DNA of 64,000 bases, taken from NCBI RefSeq assembly GCF_027922325.1, contig NZ_BSFL01000003.1:124001-188000 (forward strand), read 5' to 3'. The position numbers and the translations under genes are program-made. Source of the DNA: Methylopila turkensis. Its GTDB lineage: Bacteria > Pseudomonadota > Alphaproteobacteria > Rhizobiales > Methylopilaceae. The notes below the pieces were generated by a model, which saw only the letters and a list, made by a program, of their open reading frames with translations, was not told the origin of the DNA and did no database searches. Shown here one piece after another: positions 27,711-37,133 of the stretch (position 1 is its first letter; each line of letters starts with the position of its first letter).

Positions 27711-28497
27711 GCATCTCGTAGGCGCGACGCTCGCGGCGCTGGCGCTTGTCTGCGCCGCGCCCGCCGCTTGGGCGTTCGAAGGCGCCGGCTCGAAGAAGGA
27801 GCCGTCGCCGTTCGAGCAGTTCCAGACCGGCGCGCGCGCCTACATCGCCGGCGACAAGGCGAGCGCGCTGACCTCGCTGATCGACGCCGCCAAGCGCGGC
27901 CACGCCATGGCGCAGTGGAAGCTCGGGCGTATGTACGCCGAAGGCGACGGCGTCGAGCGCAACGACATCAAGGCCTTCGATTACTTCAGCCAGATCGCCA
28001 ACGCCCACGCCGACGACGCGCCGGACACGGTTCAGGCCCGCTTCGTCGCGAACGCCTTCGTCGCGCTCGGCAACTACTATCTCGACGGCATCCCCGACAG
28101 CTCGATCGACGCCGACGCCAACCGCGCGCGGGAGATGTTCTCCTACGCCGCATCCTACTTCGGCGACCCGGACGCCCAGTACAATCTGGCGCGGATGTAT
28201 CTCGACGGGCAGAGCGTGAAGAAGGACGTGCGGCAGGCGGCGCGCTGGCTCGGCCTCGCCGCCAACAAGGGCCAGCGCGAGGCGCAGGCCGTGCTCGGCC
28301 ACCTCCTGTTCAACGGCGTCGAGGTGCCGCGCCAGGCCGCGCGCGGCCTGATGTGGCTGACGCTCGCCAAGGAGGCGTCGAGCGCCGCCGACCAGTGGAT
28401 CGTCGACCTCTACGACCGCGCGATCGCGACGGCGACGCCGGAAGAGCGCGCCTCGGCCGCGAATTTCGTCGCGGCCTGGAGCAGCGACCGCGGCTGA
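27697..28497 (+). CDS. exoR: Sel1-repeat periplasmic protein, ExoR-like
   Basis: The 266-residue protein has a signal peptide (ATLAALALVCAAPAAWA) and Sel1-like repeats throughout, for example AAKRGHAMAQWKLGRMYAEGDG, ALGNYYLDGIP, AQYNLARMYLDGQSV and AQAVLGHLLFNGVE. Size, signal peptide and the segment FEQFQTGARAYIAGDKASAL parallel ExoR of Sinorhizobium. ExoR is a 268-residue periplasmic inhibitor of the ExoS/ChvI two-component system controlling exopolysaccharide and motility. That function is inferred from architecture, and no exoS/chvI genes are in the window. The start overlaps ilvD by 14 bp, so the two are translationally linked. Confidence 0.75.
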   Translation: MRTCEHLVGATLAALALVCAAPAAWAFEGAGSKKEPSPFEQFQTGARAYIAGDKASALTSLIDAAKRGHAMAQWKLGRMYAEGDGVERNDIKAFDYFSQIANAHADDAPDTVQARFVANAFVALGNYYLDGIPDSSIDADANRAREMFSYAASYFGDPDAQYNLARMYLDGQSVKKDVRQAARWLGLAANKGQREAQAVLGHLLFNGVEVPRQAARGLMWLTLAKEASSAADQWIVDLYDRAIATATPEERASAANFVAAWSSDRG

Positions 28498-28500
28498 GCG

Positions 28501-29286
28501 TCAGCCGAACGCGAACTCGGCGACCACCGGCACGTGGTCCGACGGCCGCTCCCACGCCCGCACATGCTTGTCGATGCGGGTGGAGACGAGCCTGTCGGCG
28601 GCCTGCGGCGACAGCAGCAGGTGGTCGATCCGGATGCCGTCGTTCTTCTGCCAGGCGCCGGCCTGATAGTCCCAGAAGCTGTAGAGCCCGCTTGAATCGT
28701 CGCAGGCGCGCACGGCCTCCGTCAGGCCGAGCGCGAGCAGGCGCCGCCATGCGGCGCGGGTGTCGGGCCGGAACAGCGCGTCCTCCACCCAGGCGTCAGG
28801 ACGCTTGGCGTCCTGCGCGGCGGGAATGACGTTGTAGTCGCCGGCGATGACGAGCGGCTCCTCCAGCGCCAGCCGGTCGGCGGCGTAGGCCTGCAGGCGC
28901 TTCATCCAGGCGAGCTTGTAGTCGTATTTCGGTCCGGGCGCCGGATTGCCGTTCGGCAGGTAGATGCCGGCGACGCGCACCGAGCCCGAGGGCGTCGAGA
29001 CCACCGCCTCGATGAAGCGGGCGTGGTCGTCGCCGTCGTCGCCCGGCAGCCGCGGCGTGGCGTCCTCGATCGGCGAACGGGAGAGGATCGCGACGCCGTT
29101 GTAGGTCTTCTGGCCATGCACGGCGACGTGGTAGCCGGCGTCCTCGATCGCGGCGCGCGGAAACGCCTCGTCGACGCACTTGATCTCCTGCAGGCAGACG
29201 ACGTCGGGCTTCGCCTCGGCGAGCCAGCGCAGCACGAGATCGAGCCGCGACTTGATCGAGTTCACGTTCCAGGTGGCGATCTGCAC
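28501..29286 (-). CDS. xth: exodeoxyribonuclease III
   Basis: Xth is an AP endonuclease and 3'-5' exonuclease of base excision repair. The 261-residue protein from the GTG at 29286 begins VQIATWNVNSIKSRLDLVLRWL. It shows DVVCLQEIKCVDEAFP, the catalytic GDYNVIPA and DGIRIDHLLLS, and the terminal SDHVPVVAEF. GTG 29286 was preferred because GGAGG sits 11 bases upstream. ATGs at 29331 and 29328 would lie only about 20 bases after the terminator of the upstream sRNA. The stop is only 4 bp from that of the convergent ExoR-like gene. Confidence 0.93.
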   Translation of the reverse strand: MQIATWNVNSIKSRLDLVLRWLAEAKPDVVCLQEIKCVDEAFPRAAIEDAGYHVAVHGQKTYNGVAILSRSPIEDATPRLPGDDGDDHARFIEAVVSTPSGSVRVAGIYLPNGNPAPGPKYDYKLAWMKRLQAYAADRLALEEPLVIAGDYNVIPAAQDAKRPDAWVEDALFRPDTRAAWRRLLALGLTEAVRACDDSSGLYSFWDYQAGAWQKNDGIRIDHLLLSPQAADRLVSTRIDKHVRAWERPSDHVPVVAEFAFG

Positions 29287-29349
29287 GGTCGCGGGGTCCT
29301 CCGGCGCGCGGGATGTCTTCCGCGCCATCATGGACGGCGGCGCGCCATG

Positions 29350-29441
29350 AAAAAAGGGCCGCCTGCGGAGCAAGCGGCCCAAGTCTAGGGAGGAAACGCC
29401 CAAAGAGGGCACGGCGCGTGGCGGAGGAGCCCAGCGCCGGT
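29350..29441 (-). ncRNA. SuhB/MmgR-like small RNA
   Basis: Read on the minus strand, the segment has three hairpins. The first is CGGCGC/GCGCCG, whose loop contains CTCCTCC; the second is a small GCCC-TCTTT-GGGC hairpin. Next comes the single-stranded stretch GTTTCCTCCCTAGACTT, then a terminator stem GGGCCGC/GCGGCCC with a six-U tail (29350-29355). The UUUCCUCCCUAGACUU stretch and this layout match my memory of the Rfam suhB / alpha-r8 (MmgR) sRNA family of rhizobia, an Hfq-bound, growth-limitation-induced RNA with anti-Shine-Dalgarno motifs. The 5' end is inferred from the promoter. Confidence 0.72.
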
Positions 29442-29447
29442 AGCGTT

Positions 29448-29476
29448 CAAATGAAGCTTCCAGCGACGTTTGCCAA
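29448..29476 (-). promoter_or_regulatory. probable promoter of the SuhB/MmgR-like sRNA
   Basis: On the minus strand TTGGCA (29476-29471) is followed after 17 bp by CATTTG (29453-29448). The -35 is good and the -10 is weak. The expected start is near 29441, giving an RNA of about 92 nt that ends in the U tract. Confidence 0.45.
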
Positions 29477-29629
29477 GGGCGAAACGAACGCGGGGGGTGC
29501 GCTATTGTTTCGCAGCGAAAACGTGGACCACGCGGCCGTGATCGCGTCCGCCCGCAAAACTCGCGTTTTCCGCGGACGGCGCCGAAGGATCGCCATTTTC
29601 ATTTGGACGCGGCGCGGGATGCGCCGCGA

Positions 29630-29980
29630 TCAGATTGCGAAGCTGGTGCCGCAGCCGCAGGAGGCGGTGGCGTTCGGGTTCCGGATCTGGAACGAGGCGC
29701 CGATCAGGTCGTCGACGAAGTCGATCTCGGAGCCGGCGAGGTAGGGCAGGGACACCGGGTCCACCAGCACGGTCGCGCCGTCGCGGCTGATCATGACGTC
29801 GTCTTCCGCGACACGGGTGTCGAAGCCGTAGTCGTAGGAGAAGCCGGAGCAGCCGCCGCCGAGCACGCTGACGCGCAGCATCGTCCCGGCCGGTTCGCCG
29901 GCGACGATTTCGAGGATGCGCGCCGCGGCCTTGGGCGTGAGGGAGACGGGCGAGGGGGCTTCAAGAACGTCGGTGGTCAT
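29630..29980 (-). CDS. erpA: iron-sulfur cluster insertion protein ErpA (A-type carrier)
   Basis: This 116-residue A-type carrier accepts Fe-S clusters from the SUF/ISC machinery and delivers them to target enzymes. The three ligand cysteines are visible in RVSVLGGGCSGFSYDYGF and TASCGCGTSFAI. The start at 29980 (MTTDVLEAPSPVSLTPKAAA) was chosen over a start 60 bp upstream, as the family domain begins with VSLTPKAAARI. It is divergent from dgt with about 125 bp between, an arrangement common in Hyphomicrobiales. Confidence 0.94.
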   Translation of the reverse strand: MTTDVLEAPSPVSLTPKAAARILEIVAGEPAGTMLRVSVLGGGCSGFSYDYGFDTRVAEDDVMISRDGATVLVDPVSLPYLAGSEIDFVDDLIGASFQIRNPNATASCGCGTSFAI

Positions 29981-30106
29981 GGGCGGGGCGCCTGGGTGAG
30001 TGCGCCAGGCCGGCGGCTGTTCGCCGGCCTGTTGCGCCATCTTCGCTTCAAGAGGTAAGGACGCCTCGCCCGACGGTCAACGCTTGCGCGACGGAGCCAT
30101 TCCCCA

Positions 30107-31321
30107 ATGCAGGTCGCGAGCTGGATCTTCCGACCGCGGGCGGACTACGCCGCGGATCCAGGCGCCTCGCGCGGACGCCTGATCCCGCAGCCGGCGAGCC
30201 CGACCCGCACCGAGTTCCAGCGCGACCGCGACCGGGTGCTGCACTCGACCGCGTTCCGGCGCCTCAAGCACAAGACTCAGGTGTTCGTCTATCACGAGGG
30301 CGACCATTACCGGACGCGGCTGACGCACACGCTGGAGGTGGCGCAGATCGCGCGCTCGATCGCCCGGGCGCTCGGCCTCGACGAGGACCTCGCGGAGACC
30401 GTCGCGCTGTCCCATGATCTCGGGCACCCGCCCTTCGGCCATGCCGGCGAGCGCGCGCTCGACGCCGCGATGGCCGGCTTCGGCGGCTTCGACCACAACG
30501 CCCAGTCGCTGCGTGTCCTGACCAAGCTCGAACGCCGCTATGCGGATTTCGACGGGCTGAACCTCACCTTCGAGTCGCTCGAAGGCGTGGTGAAGCACAA
30601 CGGTCCGCTGCTCGGGCCCGACGGCGCCCCGACCGGCTCCTACGCCGGCCGCGCCCTGCCGGCGGCGATCCGCGAATACGCGGCGCGCCACGATCTCGGC
30701 CTCCACACCTACGCCAGCGCCGAGGCCCAGGCGGCGGCGATCGCCGACGACATCGCCTACGACGCCCACGACATCGACGACGGCCTGCGCGCCGGCCTGT
30801 TCAAGCTCGAAGACCTCGCGGAAGCGCCGCTGCTGGCCTCGATCCTCGACGAGGTGCGCGGCCGTCATCCGGGGCTCGACGACGACCGCGCGACCCACGA
30901 GGTGGTGCGGCGGGTGATCACGCGCCTCGTCGAGGACGCGATAGCCGAAAGCGGCCGGCGCATCGAGGCGCTTGCGCCCCCCGACGTCGACGCCGTCCGG
31001 TCCGCCGGCCGCAGCGCCGTGGGGTTCTCGCCCGCCATGGAGGCGGAGGAGCGGGCGGTGAAGCGGCTGCTGTTCGCGCGCATGTACCGGCACTCTTACG
31101 TCATGCGCGTCATGAACGACGCGCGGGACGTCGTGACGGACCTGTTCGCCCGCTATTTCGCCGACAACGGCGCCCTGCCGCCGGAGTGGGCGCGGGACGC
31201 CTCCGGGCTCGACGACGCCCGCCGCGCCCGTGCCGTCGCCGACTTCATCGCCGGCATGACCGACCGCTACGCCCTGATCGAGCATCGGCGCCTGTTTGAC
31301 GCCACCCCCGATTTGCGTTAG
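30107..31321 (+). CDS. dgt: deoxyguanosinetriphosphate triphosphohydrolase-like protein
   Basis: The 404-residue HD-domain enzyme hydrolyses dNTPs, classically dGTP, to deoxynucleoside and tripolyphosphate. Motifs are [40 protein letters not shown] (first metal His), and [19 protein letters not shown] (HD pair). Others are [12 protein letters not shown] and [17 protein letters not shown] (distal Asp). The length matches the short type-2 Dgt proteins. argS starts 29 bp downstream, so the two are likely one transcript leading into the large core block. Confidence 0.94.
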   Translation: MQVASWIFRPRADYAADPGASRGRLIPQPASPTRTEFQRDRDRVLHSTAFRRLKHKTQVFVYHEGDHYRTRLTHTLEVAQIARSIARALGLDEDLAETVALSHDLGHPPFGHAGERALDAAMAGFGGFDHNAQSLRVLTKLERRYADFDGLNLTFESLEGVVKHNGPLLGPDGAPTGSYAGRALPAAIREYAARHDLGLHTYASAEAQAAAIADDIAYDAHDIDDGLRAGLFKLEDLAEAPLLASILDEVRGRHPGLDDDRATHEVVRRVITRLVEDAIAESGRRIEALAPPDVDAVRSAGRSAVGFSPAMEAEERAVKRLLFARMYRHSYVMRVMNDARDVVTDLFARYFADNGALPPEWARDASGLDDARRARAVADFIAGMTDRYALIEHRRLFDATPDLR

Positions 31322-31350
31322 CGGCCCGGGGCTCCTCGAAGGCCACGTCC

Positions 31351-33087
31351 ATGAACATTTTCGCCGATTTCGCCGCGCGGCTCAGCGCGATCCTCGAAGC
31401 GCTCGCCGCCGAAGGCGCGATCGACCGGGTCCCCGACCTGACGCGCGTCGTCGTGGAGCCGCCGCGCGACCCGAGCCACGGCGACCTCGCGACCAACGCC
31501 GCGCTGGTGCTGTCGAAGGAACTCGGGCTGAAGCCGCGCGACCTGGCCGAGCGGATCGTCGCGAAGCTTGAGGCCGACGCCGACGTCGCCTCGGCGAGCG
31601 TCGCCGGTCCCGGCTTCGTCAACATCGCGCTGGCGGACGGCTACCTGCGCCAGGTCCTCGCGGCGGCGCTCGCGGGCGGGGCGTCGTTCGGCCGGCCCGA
31701 CGTCACGGCGGGCGCGAGGGTCAACGTCGAATATGTCTCGGCCAACCCCACCGGGCCCATGCATGTGGGCCACTGCCGCGGCGCGGTGTTCGGGGATTCG
31801 CTCGCGAACCTGCTCGCCTACGCCGGCGAGGACGTGACCCGCGAGTACTACATCAACGACGCCGGCGCGCAGGTGGACGTGCTCGCGCGCTCCGCCTTCC
31901 TGCGCTACCGCGAGGCGCTCGGCGAGGACATCGGCGCGATTCCCGAGGGGCTCTATCCCGGCGACTATCTCAAGCCGGTCGGCGCCGAACTCGCCGCGCG
32001 CGTCGGCCCCGCGCTACGGGACCGGCCGGAAGGGGACTGGCTGCCGCTGGTCCGGGACGCCGCCATCGCCGCCATGATGGACATGATCCGCGACGACCTC
32101 GCGGCCCTCAACATCCGCCACGACGTGTTCTTCTCCGAACGCGCCCTGCACGGCGAGGGCGGGGCGATCGACGCGACCGTCGCGACGCTGGAGGAGAAGG
32201 GACTGGTCTACGAGGGCCGCCTGCCGCCGCCCAAGGGCGAACTGCCGGACGACTGGGAGGAGCGCGAGCAGACGCTGTTCCGCGCCACCGATTTCGGCGA
32301 CGACGTCGACCGGCCGCTGAAGAAGTCCGACGGCTCCTACACCTACTTCGCGGCCGACGTCGCCTACTTCCGCTCCAAGTTCGAGCGCGGCTTCCGCGAG
32401 ATGGTGTTCGTCCTCGGCGCCGACCACGGCGGCTACGTCAAGCGCCTGCAGGCGGTCGGCGACGCGCTCTCGGGCGGAACCGCGCGGGTGACGGTGGAGC
32501 TCTGCCAGCTCGTGCGCCTGTTCCGGGCGGGCGAGCCGGTGCGGATGTCGAAGCGGGCGGGCGACTTCGTCACGCTGCGCGACGTGGTCGACGAGGTCGG
32601 CCGCGACGCGGTGCGCTTCATGATGCTGTTCCGGTCGAACGACGCGGTGCTCGACTTCGATTTCGCCAAGGTGACGGAGCAGTCGCGCGACAACCCGGTG
32701 TTCTACGTCCAGTACGCCCACGCCCGCGCGCAGTCGATCCTGCGCAAGGGCGCCGAGGCGTTTCCGGATCTCGCGGCCGAGCCGGACCTGTCGCTGCTGG
32801 TCGACGAGGGCGAGCTCGGGCTGGTGAAGCGCATCGCGCAGTGGCCGCGGGTGGTCGCGCAGGCGGCGCAGGCGCGCCAGCCGCATCGCATCGCGTTCTA
32901 CCTGCACGATCTCGCGAGCGACTTCCACGCGCACTGGAACCGCGGCTCGGCGCCTGATTTACGCTTCATTATGGAAAACAATCCATTGTTGTCGCATGCC
33001 CGTTTGGCGTTGGTCCGGGGGCTGGCCTTGGTGCTGGCGTCCGGCCTTGGTATTTTGGGCGTGGCGGCTCCTGACGAGATGCGCTGA
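31351..33087 (+). CDS. argS: arginyl-tRNA synthetase
   Basis: ArgS charges tRNA(Arg). The 578-residue class I enzyme has the HIGH-type motif in [19 protein letters not shown], with HVGH, and a KMSKS-like site in [13 protein letters not shown]. The ArgRS-specific N-terminal Add-1 domain occupies about residues 1-110, and the C-terminal DALR anticodon-binding domain follows [14 protein letters not shown]. Length is normal. It is followed by the SPOR gene. Confidence 0.96.
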   Translation: MNIFADFAARLSAILEALAAEGAIDRVPDLTRVVVEPPRDPSHGDLATNAALVLSKELGLKPRDLAERIVAKLEADADVASASVAGPGFVNIALADGYLRQVLAAALAGGASFGRPDVTAGARVNVEYVSANPTGPMHVGHCRGAVFGDSLANLLAYAGEDVTREYYINDAGAQVDVLARSAFLRYREALGEDIGAIPEGLYPGDYLKPVGAELAARVGPALRDRPEGDWLPLVRDAAIAAMMDMIRDDLAALNIRHDVFFSERALHGEGGAIDATVATLEEKGLVYEGRLPPPKGELPDDWEEREQTLFRATDFGDDVDRPLKKSDGSYTYFAADVAYFRSKFERGFREMVFVLGADHGGYVKRLQAVGDALSGGTARVTVELCQLVRLFRAGEPVRMSKRAGDFVTLRDVVDEVGRDAVRFMMLFRSNDAVLDFDFAKVTEQSRDNPVFYVQYAHARAQSILRKGAEAFPDLAAEPDLSLLVDEGELGLVKRIAQWPRVVAQAAQARQPHRIAFYLHDLASDFHAHWNRGSAPDLRFIMENNPLLSHARLALVRGLALVLASGLGILGVAAPDEMR

Positions 33088-33155
33088 ACCCGTCAACCGA
33101 CGGCGTGCGGCCGGCCCTCGCCGGGCCGCACGTTTGGCTCTCGGAGGCCGGTAAG

Positions 33156-34472
33156 ATGCAAAACCAGGCAATGCGGCGCGGCGTTGCGTATGACGGCCGC
33201 GATAACGCCGGGTCGGACGATTACGAGCGCTACGCCAACGATCCGGACCTGTTCGAAGGCGCCGGACGTCAGGACCTCGGCTTGAGGGGCGGGCATCACT
33301 ACGACGCCCATGGCCGCGCCGATCCGCGCTATGTCGAGATGGGCGAAGGCCAGGAGCCGGTCTACGACCCGCGCGCCTACGCGCCGAACCCGGACGAACC
33401 CTACGACTACGACGCCGACGGCAACCCGGTCTTCTACGAGCCGGAGCGCTCCCGCGGCGGCCGCACCGGGCTGATGCTTGTGGCGGCCGTGGTCGGCGTC
33501 GCGATGCTCGGCGCCGGCGGCGTGCTGGCCTATCGCTCGATGGGAGCAGGCGGCGCCTTCAGCGGCGAGCCCCCGCTGATCAAGGCCGAGACCGAGCCGG
33601 TCAAGACCGTGCCGGACAACCCGGGCGGGGCCGAGGTTCCGCACCAGAACAAGCAGATCTACGACCGCGTCGGCGGCGAGGAGCCCCAGAAGTCCAAGGT
33701 GGTCTCGCGCCAGGAGGAGCCGGTCGACCTGCCGGCTTCGAGCGCGCCGGCGCGCAATTCGGATATCGCGCGCGTGATCCTGCCGGGAGGGCCGGCCTCG
33801 GTCGAGCCGACGCCCCCCTCGACCATGGGCAGCGAGCCGCGCCGGGTGAAGACCGTCGAGATCACGCCGGACACGAGCTACGACACGCCGACGGCGACCG
33901 CGCCGGTCCGCGATCCGATCGCCGAGATGGCGCGGTCGGGCGAGCCGCCCGTGAGCGAGTTCGACAACGGCATCATGAGCGACGCCCCGGCTCGCGCCGA
34001 GACGCCCGCGCCGCGGCCGCAAGCGGCGGCTCCGACCCCGACCCCGCGTCCGGCGCCCGCTCCCGCGGCCCGACCGTCGGCGACGCCGGCCCCGGCGCTC
34101 GCCCCGCAGCAGCGCGCCGCCCAGCCGGCCCCTGCGCCGCAGGCGCCGCGCGAGCAGCAGGTGGCGGCGGCCGCAGCCCCCCGCGCGGCCACGCCGGCCG
34201 CGCCCGCGGCGACGACCGCCCGCGGCGGCTTCGTGGTGCAGGTGACGTCGCAGCGCTCCGACGCCGAGGCGCGCGCGGCCTACGCGGCGCTGCAGCGGAA
34301 GTATCCGCAGGTGCTCGGTTCGTATTCGGCCTCGATCCAGACGGCGACCGTCGGCGACCGCGGCACCTATTACCGCGTCCGCGTCGGCCCCTTCGCCGAC
34401 GGCGCGCAGGCCTCCAGCGTCTGCAGCAACCTGCGCGCGGCGGGCGGCGACTGCGTCGTCTCCCGCAACTGA
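33156..34472 (+). CDS. SPOR-domain inner-membrane protein
   Basis: The 438-residue protein has an acidic, tyrosine-rich cytoplasmic segment (residues 1-100), a single membrane helix (GLMLVAAVVGVAMLGAGGVLAY), and a long Pro/Ala-rich periplasmic linker. The C-terminal SPOR domain (GGFVVQVTSQRSDAEARAAY, GTYYRVRVGPF, ending CVVSRN) binds denuded glycan strands at division sites. The ATG at 33156 is preceded by TCGGAGG. Its place between argS and nagZ is conserved in the order. It is probably a divisome accessory factor, but no FtsN-specific motif is evident. Confidence 0.9.
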   Translation: MQNQAMRRGVAYDGRDNAGSDDYERYANDPDLFEGAGRQDLGLRGGHHYDAHGRADPRYVEMGEGQEPVYDPRAYAPNPDEPYDYDADGNPVFYEPERSRGGRTGLMLVAAVVGVAMLGAGGVLAYRSMGAGGAFSGEPPLIKAETEPVKTVPDNPGGAEVPHQNKQIYDRVGGEEPQKSKVVSRQEEPVDLPASSAPARNSDIARVILPGGPASVEPTPPSTMGSEPRRVKTVEITPDTSYDTPTATAPVRDPIAEMARSGEPPVSEFDNGIMSDAPARAETPAPRPQAAAPTPTPRPAPAPAARPSATPAPALAPQQRAAQPAPAPQAPREQQVAAAAAPRAATPAAPAATTARGGFVVQVTSQRSDAEARAAYAALQRKYPQVLGSYSASIQTATVGDRGTYYRVRVGPFADGAQASSVCSNLRAAGGDCVVSRN

Positions 34473-34485
34473 CGCCGCACCTTCC

Positions 34486-34524
34486 GCGCCCGCCACGGAG
34501 CCGTAACGGCTCCGTGGCGGGCGC
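34486..34524. terminator. long GC hairpin between SPOR gene and nagZ
   Basis: A perfect 17-bp stem (34486-34502 with 34508-34524, built on GCGCCCGCCACGGAGCC) closes a 5-nt GTAAC loop. There is no U tract after it, so it may be a processing or attenuation hairpin, or a 3' protector, rather than an efficient terminator. Confidence 0.65.
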
Positions 34525-34545
34525 GCCCATGTCGAGGCGCCGTTC

Positions 34546-35565
34546 ATGACCGCGCGTGCTTTCGTCTCCGGCTGCTCCGGCCTGACGCTCACCCCGGACG
34601 AGCGCGCGTTCTTCCGCGACGCCGACCCGTGGGGGCTGATCCTGTTCGGGCGCAACATCGCCTCGCACGATCAGATCGCGGCGCTGACCGCGGATTTCCG
34701 CGAGTCGGTGGGCCGCGCCGACGCCGCGGTCCTGATCGACCAGGAGGGCGGCCGGGTGCAGCGGCTGCGGCCGCCGCTCGCCCGCGCCCATCCGCCCGCG
34801 GCGCGCTACGGCGCGCTGCACGCGATCGACCCGCAGGCGGCGGTGGCCGCGGCGCGGGCCGGCGCGGAGCTGATCGCGGGCGAGCTCGCGGCGCTCGGCG
34901 TCACCGTGGACTGCCTGCCGGTGCTCGACCTGCCGACCGAGGGCATGACCCAGGCGATCGGCGACCGGGCCTACGCCGACACGCCCGAGGGGATAGCCGC
35001 GCTCGGCCGGGCGGTGATCGACGGCCTGCTCGCAGGCGGCGTCGCGCCCGTGATGAAGCATATGCCCGGACACGGCCGCGCCACCGTGGACAGCCACCAC
35101 CACCTGCCGAAGGTGACGGCCGACCGCGCGACGCTGGAGGCGTCGGACTTCGAACCGTTCCGACGGCTGGCCGACTGCCCCATCGGCATGACCGGCCACA
35201 TCGTGTTCGAGGCGATCGATCCCGACCGGCCGGCGACGCTGTCGCCGGTGGTGCTCGGCGAGATCGTGCGCGGCCACATCGGCTTCGACGGGCTGCTCCT
35301 GAGCGACGATCTGTCGATGAAAGCGCTGTCGGGCCCGGTCGGGGAGAGCGCCGCGCGCGCGCTCGCGGCCGGCTGCGACATCGCCTTGCATTGCAACGGC
35401 GAGATGGGCGAAATGCTTGAGGTCGCGGCGGCGGCGCCGCGGCTCGCCGGCCGTTCGGCGGCGCGCGCGTCAGACGCCCTCGCGGCGGCCTCGGGCCGTC
35501 GATCGGGCGATCTCGTCGCGCTCGCCGAGGAGCGCGACCGCCTGCTCGAACGCGCGAGCGCCTGA
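34546..35565 (+). CDS. nagZ: beta-N-acetylhexosaminidase (peptidoglycan recycling)
   Basis: NagZ removes the N-terminal GlcNAc from GlcNAc-anhydroMur peptides in the cytoplasm during cell-wall recycling, producing signals that can induce AmpC-type beta-lactamases. The 339-residue GH3 protein shows PWGLILFGRNIASHDQI, VLIDQEGGRVQRLRPP and the catalytic loop KHMPGHGRATVDSHHHLP with its His-Asp dyad. The nucleophile is the aspartate in LLLSDDLSMKAL. There is no signal peptide, consistent with cytoplasmic action. It is 21 bp upstream of scpA. Confidence 0.95.
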   Translation: MTARAFVSGCSGLTLTPDERAFFRDADPWGLILFGRNIASHDQIAALTADFRESVGRADAAVLIDQEGGRVQRLRPPLARAHPPAARYGALHAIDPQAAVAAARAGAELIAGELAALGVTVDCLPVLDLPTEGMTQAIGDRAYADTPEGIAALGRAVIDGLLAGGVAPVMKHMPGHGRATVDSHHHLPKVTADRATLEASDFEPFRRLADCPIGMTGHIVFEAIDPDRPATLSPVVLGEIVRGHIGFDGLLLSDDLSMKALSGPVGESAARALAAGCDIALHCNGEMGEMLEVAAAAPRLAGRSAARASDALAAASGRRSGDLVALAEERDRLLERASA

Positions 35566-35586
35566 CGCCGCCGGAGGCCGGGCCCC

Positions 35587-36408
35587 ATGGCCGATCCCGC
35601 CATGGACGGACGCGAGACGGACGCCTTCGAGGCCGACGAGCGCTCAGGAACCGGCAGCGACGCCTTCGTCGTCGATCTCGACGGTTTCGAGGGCCCGCTC
35701 GACCTGCTGCTCGATCTCGCGCGGCGGCAGAAGGTCGACCTCGTCCGCATATCGATCCTCGAACTCGCCGAGCAGTATCTCGGCTTCGTCGAGCGAGCGC
35801 GCGCCGAGCGGCTCGACCTCGCCGCCGACTATCTCGTGATGGCGGCGTGGCTCGCCTATCTAAAATCGCGCCTGCTGGTTCCGAGCCCCCCGCAGGAGGA
35901 GGACGAGCCGCCCGCCGCCATGGTGGCCGCCGCGCTCGCGTTCCGGCTGCGCCGGCTCGAGGCGATGCGCGAGGCCGGACGCGCGTTGATGGCGCGGCCG
36001 CTGCTCGGGACCGACACGCTCGCGCGCGGCGCGCCCGAGACGCTGGGCGCCGCCGGAACCGAGGGCTGGACCGCGACGCTCTACGATCTTCTGTCGGCCT
36101 ACGCCCGCCAGCGCGTCCGCGGCCTCAAGACCCAGGTGACGGTGGCGCGGCGGCCGACCTGGTCGCTCTCTGAGGCGCGGGCGGCGCTGGAGCGTCTGGT
36201 CGGTCGCTCGGCCGACTGGGCGCGGCTCGACGCGCTGCTGCTCGCCTTCATGACGCCGGAGATGCGCGCCTCCGTGGTGGCGTCGAGCCTCGGCGCGTCG
36301 CTGGAGCTCGCCCGCGAAGGCCGGATGGAGCTGCGCCAGGACCGCGCCTTCGGACCGCTGTTCGTGCGGTCCGCCGCCCCGCTTGCGCCGCGCAAGGCCC
36401 CGGCGTGA
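35587..36408 (+). CDS. scpA: segregation and condensation protein A
   Basis: ScpA is the kleisin subunit that bridges SMC heads in the bacterial condensin. The 273-residue protein has the kleisin N terminus FVVDLDGFEGPLDLLLDLAR and the ScpA segment ILELAEQYLGFVERAR, then ADYLVMAAWLAYLKSRLLVP. A C-terminal winged-helix part follows. The stop overlaps the scpB start by 4 bp (GTGA), indicating translational coupling. Confidence 0.95.
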   Translation: MADPAMDGRETDAFEADERSGTGSDAFVVDLDGFEGPLDLLLDLARRQKVDLVRISILELAEQYLGFVERARAERLDLAADYLVMAAWLAYLKSRLLVPSPPQEEDEPPAAMVAAALAFRLRRLEAMREAGRALMARPLLGTDTLARGAPETLGAAGTEGWTATLYDLLSAYARQRVRGLKTQVTVARRPTWSLSEARAALERLVGRSADWARLDALLLAFMTPEMRASVVASSLGASLELAREGRMELRQDRAFGPLFVRSAAPLAPRKAPA

Positions 36409-37133
36409 GCGACCGCCTCGCCCAGCCCCGCCTGCCGGTCGAAGGCCTGGACGGGCGGCCGACGCCGGACGAGGCGGCCCGCGTTCCGGCGCTCCACTTG
36501 CGCGTCGTCGAGGCGGCGCTGTTCGCCTCCGCGGAGCCGCTCGACGAGGCCGCGCTCGCGAGGCTGCTCCCCGTCGGGGCGGACCTGCCGACCATCCTGC
36601 GGCTTCTGGCGCACCACTATGCGGAGCGTGGGGTCAATCTGCGCCGGGTCGGCGACGCCTGGGCGTTCCGCACCGCGCCGGACATCGCGGCGGCGCTCGC
36701 CGATCACGCCCCGCCGCCGCGCAAGCTGTCGCGCGCCGCGATCGAGACGCTTGCGATCATCGCCTACCACCAGCCGACGACCCGCGCCGAGATCGAGGAG
36801 ATCCGCGGCGTCGCCACCTCGCGCGGCACGCTCGAGACGTTGCTGGAGGCGGGCTTCATCCGCCTGCGCGGGCGCCGACGCTCACCGGGACGGCCGGTCA
36901 CCTTCGGCACCACGCCGGGGTTCCTCGACCATTTCGGCCTGGAGCAGGTGTCGGACCTGCCGGGGCTTGACGAGATGAAGGCGGCGGGGCTTCTCGACGC
37001 GCGCCTGCCGCCGGGGCTCGACATGCCGACGCCTTCGGACGACGGGACGCTTGCCCCCGACGAGGAGCCGCTCGGCGACGACGATCCGTTCGCGCCCGGC
37101 GAGACCGACGACGCCGGAGACCGTGACGCGTGA
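36405..37133 (+). CDS. scpB: segregation and condensation protein B
   Basis: ScpB dimers bind ScpA and regulate the SMC ATPase. The 242-residue protein has two winged-helix domains. The signatures are LRVVEAALFASAEPLDEAAL, AIETLAIIAYHQPTTRAEIEEIRGV, GRRRSPGRPVTFGTTPGFLDHFGL and LPGLDEM. The acidic, disordered tail (about 200-242) is usual in this order. It starts with GTG inside the scpA stop and its own stop overlaps the ABC ATPase start by 4 bp. Confidence 0.95.
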   Translation: MSDRLAQPRLPVEGLDGRPTPDEAARVPALHLRVVEAALFASAEPLDEAALARLLPVGADLPTILRLLAHHYAERGVNLRRVGDAWAFRTAPDIAAALADHAPPPRKLSRAAIETLAIIAYHQPTTRAEIEEIRGVATSRGTLETLLEAGFIRLRGRRRSPGRPVTFGTTPGFLDHFGLEQVSDLPGLDEMKAAGLLDARLPPGLDMPTPSDDGTLAPDEEPLGDDDPFAPGETDDAGDRDA

